Shown here in pieces: positions 6,382-10,168 of a DNA stretch of 10,168 nucleotides (position 1 is its first letter; each line of letters starts with the position of its first letter). The notes below the pieces were generated by a model. It saw nothing but the letters and a program-made list of their open reading frames with translations, made no database searches and was not told the origin of the DNA. A program made the position numbers and the translations under genes. The DNA is from Chloroflexia bacterium (GTDB taxonomy: Bacteria; Chloroflexota; Chloroflexia; Thermomicrobiales; UBA6265): the NCBI GenBank assembly GCA_013694885.1, contig JACDBO010000266.1:1-10168 (forward strand), read 5' to 3'.

Positions 6382-6408
6382 CCTCTATCCTCTATCCTCT
6401 ATCCTCTT
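6382..6408 (+). repeat. Heptad tandem repeat CCTCTAT, almost four units
   Basis: CCTCTAT occurs at 6382-6388, 6389-6395 and 6396-6402, followed by the partial unit CCTCTT. On the minus strand, and in rotated phase, the unit reads AGGATAG, so it shares an AGGA core with the heptads at 4498-4518. It sits between two convergent genes, next to a small hairpin GACTG-AGGA-CAGTC at 6335-6348. No T-tract supports a clear terminator for either gene. Confidence 0.75.
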
Positions 6409-6410
6409 CG

Positions 6411-7373
6411 TTACCCCTTGATTGCGCCGGTCAGCACACCCCGCGTGAAATACTTCTGCAGGAAGGGGTAGACGATCAGGATCGGCACCGTCGCGACGGC
6501 GACGATGGCCATCTGCAACGTCTTGGCCGGCGGTAGCGGCTGGTTCGACGCCGTGTCAGCCGCATTGGCGAGGTCGCTGCCCTGCAGCACGTACTGGCGC
6601 AGCACCAGCTGGATCGGCCACTTCGTCGAGTCCTGGAGATAGAGGATCGCGTTGAAAAAGCTGTTCCAGATGGCGACGGCGTAGAAGAGGGCGACGACGG
6701 CCAGTACCGCCTTGGAGAGCGGCAGCGCGATGTTCCAGAAGACGCGCCACTCGCTCGCCCCGTCGATCCGCGCCGAGTCGATCAGCTCCTGCGGCAGGTT
6801 CATAAAGAACTGCCGCACGATGACCAGGTTGAACGAGCTGATCAGCCCGGGCACGATCAGCGCCGCGTAGTTGTTGAGCAGCCCCAGCTCCTTGATCAGC
6901 AGATAGCTGGGGATGATCCCCGGCGCGATCAGCAACGCCCCGAGCACCACGAAGAGCAGCGCGCGGGAACCGGGCACGCCGGGCCGGGAGAGTCCCCAGG
7001 CCATCGTCGTCGTGAAGATCATCTGCGCCAGCGTCCCGAACAGCGTCAGGCCGATGCTCACCTGGAGCGCCCGGACCACGATCCCGCCGTTGAAGATCGC
7101 CTCGTAGGCAGCCAGCGTCGGGCTGCGCGGGAAGAGGATCAGCCCGCCACCGAGGACGTCCTTGTAGGAGGAGAACGAGACCGCGAAGACGTGCAGGAAC
7201 GGCAAGAGCATCATCAGGACGATCACGGCCAGCACGACCGACTTGAGCACCGTCAGCCAGACCGGCGTCTCCTCCATCCACGGCGGGCGCGACGACGGGC
7301 GGCGGCGACGCGGCGCGGCATCGGCGAAGACGGCGGGGTCAGGACGCGGGTTGGTCGTTTCTGCCGTGGCCAT
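6411..7373 (-). CDS. Sugar ABC transporter permease, LplC/YtcP-like
   Basis: A 320-residue inner-membrane permease of the CUT1 sugar importer class (MalG side, LplC/YtcP group). After a charged, Pro/Arg-rich cytoplasmic N-terminus (about 1-38) six membrane segments are visible, at about 41-66, 103-127, 137-160, 168-190, 220-240 and 287-306. The cytoplasmic EAA loop that docks on the ATPase reads ELIDSARIDGASEWRVFWNI, with Glu196, Gly205 and the LP pair ending at Pro218. The C-terminus QKYFTRGVLTGAIKG is typical of this group. The ATG at 7373 overlaps the stop of the upstream permease gene by one base, with GAGGGG just upstream, so the two are one transcription unit. The stop is TAA at 6413-6411. 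It pairs with the LplB-like permease and most plausibly with the binding protein at 2770-4479. Confidence 0.92.
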   Translation of the reverse strand: MATAETTNPRPDPAVFADAAPRRRRPSSRPPWMEETPVWLTVLKSVVLAVIVLMMLLPFLHVFAVSFSSYKDVLGGGLILFPRSPTLAAYEAIFNGGIVVRALQVSIGLTLFGTLAQMIFTTTMAWGLSRPGVPGSRALLFVVLGALLIAPGIIPSYLLIKELGLLNNYAALIVPGLISSFNLVIVRQFFMNLPQELIDSARIDGASEWRVFWNIALPLSKAVLAVVALFYAVAIWNSFFNAILYLQDSTKWPIQLVLRQYVLQGSDLANAADTASNQPLPPAKTLQMAIVAVATVPILIVYPFLQKYFTRGVLTGAIKG

Positions 7374-8323
7374 CAGAAGATCCCCTCGTCGAAGAAGCGC
7401 TTGGCCAGCCAGTTTGCGGCGAAGATCATCACCGCGCCGAAGATCGCCCGGACCAGACCGACCGCCGCCGCGAAACTCCAGTCGCCATTGACGACGCCCC
7501 GGAAGTAGACGAAGGTGTCGAGCACCTCCGCCGCCTCGGCGCCGACGCCGCGCTGCAGGAAGTACTGCTCGAAGCCGACGGTCAGCATCGACCCCAGCCG
7601 CAGGATCAGCAGCAGCACGATCACCGAGCGGATCCCAGGCAGCGTGATGTTGATGAGGCGCCGCCAGCCACCGGCGCCATCGATCACGGCGGCCTCGTAC
7701 AACTGGGCGTCGATCTTCGTCAGGGCGGCGAGGAAGATGATCGTCCCCCAGCCGGCATCCTTCCAGATCGTCTGCAACACCACCAGCGGCTTGAAGATGT
7801 CCGGGTTGTTCATGATGTTGACCGGCTCGAAGCCACGGTTGAGCAAAATCTGGTTGAGGAAGCCGTCACCCCCGAAGAGCTGCTGCCAGATCGCGATCAC
7901 GATCACCCAGCTCAGAAAGTGAGGTAAGTAGACGACGCTCTGAATACCCCGTTTGACGCGCTCGTTGATCAGGCTGTTCAGCAGCAGGGCCAATGCCAGC
8001 GGCGCGGGGAAGGCGAAGAGCAGCTGGAGCCCCTCGATGATCAGCGTGTTCCGAAGGGCCACCTCGAAAGCGGGGTCGGTCAGGATGTCCCGGAAGTTCT
8101 GAAGCCCCACCCAAGGACTCTCCCGGATGCCGATAAAGATGCTGTAGTCCTTGAAGGCGATGACGTTGCCCAGGATCGGTAAGTAGTGGAAGACGACGTA
8201 CCAGAGGAACCCCGGCAGGATGAAGAGATAGACCGCCCGGTTCATCCAAATCCGCCGCCAGACCGACGACCTCGTCGGGCGCGGCGTCGCTGGCAACCGG
8301 GCAGGCGAAGTCACAGACGCCAC
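7373..8323 (-). CDS. Sugar ABC transporter permease, LplB-like
   Basis: A 316-residue permease of the MalF/LplB side of a CUT1 importer. Membrane segments lie at about 29-51, 91-116, 123-147, 179-192, 222-240 and 277-305. The EAA loop reads QLYEAAVIDGAGGWRRLINI, with Glu200-Ala-Ala, Gly206 and Pro219. The N-terminal phrase FILPGFLWYVVFHYLPILG and the ending AKRFFDEGIF are typical of LplB/YtcP partners. The gene can be read in frame from a GTG at 8356, but the GTG at 8323 is preferred because AAAGGA (8335-8330 on the minus strand) lies six bases upstream. No ATPase gene is in the window, which fits LplABC-type systems that borrow a shared MsmX-type ATPase. It is the first gene of a two-gene minus-strand operon that faces the PIG-L gene tail to tail. 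Confidence 0.9.
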   Translation of the reverse strand: MASVTSPARLPATPRPTRSSVWRRIWMNRAVYLFILPGFLWYVVFHYLPILGNVIAFKDYSIFIGIRESPWVGLQNFRDILTDPAFEVALRNTLIIEGLQLLFAFPAPLALALLLNSLINERVKRGIQSVVYLPHFLSWVIVIAIWQQLFGGDGFLNQILLNRGFEPVNIMNNPDIFKPLVVLQTIWKDAGWGTIIFLAALTKIDAQLYEAAVIDGAGGWRRLINITLPGIRSVIVLLLILRLGSMLTVGFEQYFLQRGVGAEAAEVLDTFVYFRGVVNGDWSFAAAVGLVRAIFGAVMIFAANWLAKRFFDEGIF

Positions 8324-8329
8324 GTTCGA

Positions 8330-8335
8330 TCCTTT
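8330..8335 (-). promoter_or_regulatory. Ribosome-binding site AAAGGA, decides start at 8323
   Basis: On the minus strand GGAAAGGA is followed by six bases (TCGAAC) and then GTG at 8323-8321. The longer reading frame from 8356 would place this site inside the coding region. Confidence 0.65.
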
Positions 8336-8468
8336 CCGGGTCGCCGCTGGCCTCACCAGTCGCGGGAGCAGGCCCGGCAGTGGCCCGTCCTTACAATCTT
8401 GCCTTCCCCTATCCTACGCGACATGGGGCCTCATGCGCGCTTGTCGCACATGGAGCAACGACGCGGCT

Positions 8469-8559
8469 GTAGGGGCGCACGGCGTGCGCCCGTCGCCCGC
8501 GGTCTGACACCGGCAGGTTTTCGACTTTATGTCGATGGGCGGATGCCATCCGCCCCTAC
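8469..8559 (+). repeat. Dispersed palindromic repeat, copy 2 (best preserved)
   Basis: A 91 bp element bounded by a perfect 9 bp terminal inverted repeat, GTAGGGGCG (8469-8477) and CGCCCCTAC (8551-8559). Each end folds on itself: the left as GGGCGCAC-GGC-GTGCGCCC (8473-8491), the right as GGGCGGAT-GCC-ATCCGCCC (8537-8555). A short central stem TCGAC-TTTAT-GTCGA precedes the right arm (8521-8535). There is no coding capacity, so it is a miniature, non-autonomous or structural repeat. The 20 bases at 8532-8551 are identical to copy 1. Confidence 0.85.
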
Positions 8560-8691
8560 CAACGCTTTCACTGCGGCAGTGGTCGTCAAGTCGAATGCGG
8601 AGCGACATCGCTCGTGTACGCTTGCGGCAGCGGTACCGTCGAGTCGGACGGCATTGTGAGCAGATATCGAACCACACACGAGGATCCGACG

Positions 8692-9465
8692 ATGGAACTG
8701 CGGCTAGATGGGAAGGTTGCCCTGGTCACCGGGTCGGACAGCGGGATCGGGCGCGGCATTGCCGAGCTCTTCGCCAGCAGCGGCGCCGATGTGGCCGTCA
8801 ACTACCACACCGACGAAGCGGGCGCTAAGGGGACTGCCGCGTTGATTGAAGCGGCTGGCCGCCGGGCAATCGTCGTCCAAGCCGATGTCGGGGCGCCGGA
8901 GCAGGTCGAGCGCCTCTTCGGCGAGATCGACCGGGCGTTCGCCCGGCTCGACATCCTCGTCAACAACGCCGGTATCGGCCTGAGCGGTCTCGTCCACGAA
9001 CTCGATTTCGCGGACTGGGAACGCGTACTGCGCACCAACCTGTACGGCCCGTTCCTCTGCGCGCAACAGGCGGCGCGGCGGATGCTGGCGCATGGGGGTG
9101 GCGGGCGGATCCTGAACATCACTTCGGTCCACGAGGAAGCCTGCTTCGCCGGCGGCGCCGCCTACAACGCCTCGAAGGCGGGGCTGCGCAACCTGACGCG
9201 GACCCAGGCCGCCGAGCTGGCCGAGCACGGCATCACCGTCAACGCCATCGCCCCAGGGATGATCCTCACCCCGATGAACGGGCGAGCCCTGGCCGACGCG
9301 GAGTACCGCGCCCACGCCGCCGCCCAGATCCCCCTGCGCCGCCCCGGCGTCCCCGCCGACATCGCCCACATGGCCCTCTTCCTCGCCTCCGACGCCGCCA
9401 GCTACTGCACCGGTGCCACCTACTACGTCGACGGCGGCTGGATGCTGACCCTGCCGGAGGTGTGA
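8692..9465 (+). CDS. SDR-family oxidoreductase, glucose 1-dehydrogenase-like
   Basis: A 257-residue classical short-chain dehydrogenase/reductase of normal length. The nucleotide-binding motif TGSDSGIG is at 13-20, the structural NNAG at 91-94, and the catalytic tetrad is complete: Asn116, Ser145, Tyr158 (in YNASK) and Lys162. By eye it resembles Bacillus glucose 1-dehydrogenase: VNY after the second strand, SVHE right after the catalytic strand, the TPMN segment in the substrate loop and the C-terminal ASYCTGATYYVDGGW. NAD(P)-linked oxidation of an aldose or related polyol is a reasonable expectation; the exact substrate and cofactor preference are not determined. The ATG at 8692 has AGGA seven bases upstream and starts the SDR fold directly. 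The gene is divergent from the permease operon, which suggests a role in the same sugar pathway. SDR names are often imprecise. Confidence 0.85.
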   Translation: MELRLDGKVALVTGSDSGIGRGIAELFASSGADVAVNYHTDEAGAKGTAALIEAAGRRAIVVQADVGAPEQVERLFGEIDRAFARLDILVNNAGIGLSGLVHELDFADWERVLRTNLYGPFLCAQQAARRMLAHGGGGRILNITSVHEEACFAGGAAYNASKAGLRNLTRTQAAELAEHGITVNAIAPGMILTPMNGRALADAEYRAHAAAQIPLRRPGVPADIAHMALFLASDAASYCTGATYYVDGGWMLTLPEV

Positions 9466-9491
9466 GGCTGGAGGGCCGAGCCGGTATCGTC

Positions 9492-9536
9492 GTAGGGGCA
9501 GTGCCCTGTGCCTGCCCATCGACCGAAGGTCGATAA
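9492..9536 (-). repeat. Dispersed palindromic repeat, copy 3 (partial, inverted)
   Basis: Read on the minus strand this is the right part of the element: a TCGACC-TTC-GGTCGA stem, then GGGCAGGCACAGGGC, ending in the boundary GCCCCTAC (9499-9492). Compared with copy 1, 22 of 23 bases match (9514-9536 against 2560-2582). The other terminal boundary is not visible downstream, so the copy is truncated or diverged. It lies between the SDR and the rhodanese-MoeB genes. Confidence 0.75.
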
Positions 9537-9623
9537 TCTCGTTGTGTGCAGGATTGGTGTCGCTGACACGCAAGGAGTCGCACAGAGAACGTGTGGTTAC
9601 CGTAAAGCATTGAGGTGCTGCTC

Positions 9624-10168
9624 ATGCCCACCTATCGTGACATCCTCGAACAAGCGCGACGGCAGATCCGGGAAGTCGATGTCCCCGGCGCCCGTGACCT
9701 GATCGACCGCGGCGCGGCGGCGCTCGATGTCCGCGAGCAGGACGAGATCGAGCAGGGCGCACTCCCGGCGGCGGTCCATATCCCCCGCGGGTACCTCGAA
9801 CTGCGGGTCGAGGATGTGCTCCCGGACAAGGACCAGCCGGTCGTCGTCTACTGCGCGGGCGGCACGCGCTCTGTCTTTGCCGCCAAATCACTGCGCGAGC
9901 TGGGCTACACCGAGGTCGTCTCCCTCGCCGGCGGATTCACCGCCTGGTCGGGGGAAGGCGCGCCGTGGTCCGTGCCGCGCACGCTGAGCGCCGACCAGCG
10001 CCGCCGCTACAGCCGTCACCTGCTGATCCCCGAGGTCGGCGAGCGCGGGCAACAGGCATTGCTCGACGCCAGCGTCCTGCTCGTCGGCGCCGGCGGACTC
10101 GGTTCGCCGGCCGCGCTCTACCTCGCCGCCGCCGGGGTCGGCACCATCGGTGTGGTCGACGCCGACAC
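9624..10168 (+). CDS. Rhodanese-MoeB/ThiF-type fusion protein (partial, 3' end off window)
   Basis: The first 181 codons are visible and the frame is open at the edge. Residues about 15-117 form a rhodanese domain with LDVREQDE at 34-41 and the active-site loop YCAGGTRS, whose Cys77 would carry a persulfide. The second part begins LSADQRRRYSRHLLIPEVGE (121-140) and continues with the adenylate-binding motif VLLVGAGGLGSP at 151-162. This is the start of a MoeB/ThiF/E1-like sulfur-carrier adenylyltransferase. Such proteins adenylate the C-terminal glycine of MoaD- or ThiS-like carriers for molybdopterin, thiamine or thiolation pathways, and the rhodanese part can supply sulfur. In MOCS3/MoeZ-type proteins the rhodanese domain is C-terminal; here it comes first. 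The ATG at 9624 has GAGG eight bases upstream. The pathway cannot be settled without the rest of the protein. Confidence 0.88.
   Translation, partial: MPTYRDILEQARRQIREVDVPGARDLIDRGAAALDVREQDEIEQGALPAAVHIPRGYLELRVEDVLPDKDQPVVVYCAGGTRSVFAAKSLRELGYTEVVSLAGGFTAWSGEGAPWSVPRTLSADQRRRYSRHLLIPEVGERGQQALLDASVLLVGAGGLGSPAALYLAAAGVGTIGVVDAD

Larger units (their letters stand above)
8324..8691. other. Divergent intergenic region of 368 bp
   Basis: This gap separates the minus-strand permease operon from the plus-strand SDR gene, so it should hold both promoters. Its clearest content is the dispersed repeat at 8469-8559. Beyond it lie two small perfect hairpins: CACTG-CGG-CAGTG (8569-8581) and GAGCG-ACAT-CGCTC (8600-8613). 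I could not find a convincing -35/-10 pair on either strand. I see no open reading frame with a ribosome-binding site, no tRNA and no CRISPR. Confidence 0.6.

Noticed and set aside
6382..6408. CRISPR array suggested by repeated short units
   Set aside because: The units are 7 bp, contiguous and without spacers, and there are no cas genes.
8469..8559. Insertion sequence with transposase
   Set aside because: The element is only 91 bp, has inverted ends but no open frame and no clear flanking target duplication. It is better described as a miniature or palindromic repeat.

Overview
The window is a stretch of GC-rich bacterial chromosome with densely packed genes, many 1-4 bp gene overlaps and several palindromic intergenic repeats. 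A Chloroflexota bacterium of the Thermomicrobia/Sphaerobacter kind is the best guess. The reasons are the high GC, a secreted protein whose signal peptide is followed by an (A)TPG-type linker, LplABC-like sugar transport genes mixed with PIG-L and GNAT enzymes, and GC-rich interspersed palindromes. This placement is inference, since the window holds no rRNA or other phylogenetic marker.

Layout from left to right: (1) the last 55 codons of an ABC exporter ATPase, overlapping by 4 bp a 781-residue protein with two aminoglycoside-phosphotransferase-like kinase units plus an extra N-lobe; (2) a 257 bp gap with a dispersed palindromic repeat, a possible promoter and a structured leader; (3) a Tat-exported sugar-type ABC substrate-binding protein; (4) a 152 bp gap with heptad repeats and strong hairpins; (5) a tandem-GNAT protein overlapping a PIG-L/LmbE-type protein (GTGA overlap); (6) a 91 bp convergent gap with heptad repeats; (7) on the minus strand, two CUT1-type permeases (LplB-like, then LplC-like) overlapping by one base; (8) a 368 bp divergent gap with the best-preserved copy of the dispersed repeat; (9) a glucose-1-dehydrogenase-like SDR; (10) a 158 bp gap with a third, partial, inverted repeat copy; (11) the start of a rhodanese-MoeB fusion that runs off the right edge.

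Genes 3 to 9 read as a carbohydrate-use cassette. The binding protein and two permeases form an importer without its own ATPase in view, as in LplABC systems that share an MsmX-type ATPase. The PIG-L protein, GNAT and SDR could act on the imported sugar or a derivative. The substrate cannot be read from sequence; the deacetylase-like/acetyltransferase pair makes an amino sugar one possibility, but the PIG-L protein lacks the usual catalytic aspartate.

The most distinctive observations are the three-N-lobe/two-C-lobe kinase, the HAAD motif in the PIG-L protein, a perfect 10 bp inverted repeat just downstream of a possible promoter in the binding-protein leader, a dispersed repeat family whose arms change sequence but stay self-complementary (one copy supplies a stop codon), and the rhodanese-first order of the MoeB fusion. 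I see no CRISPR array, tRNA, rRNA, transposase or phage gene.
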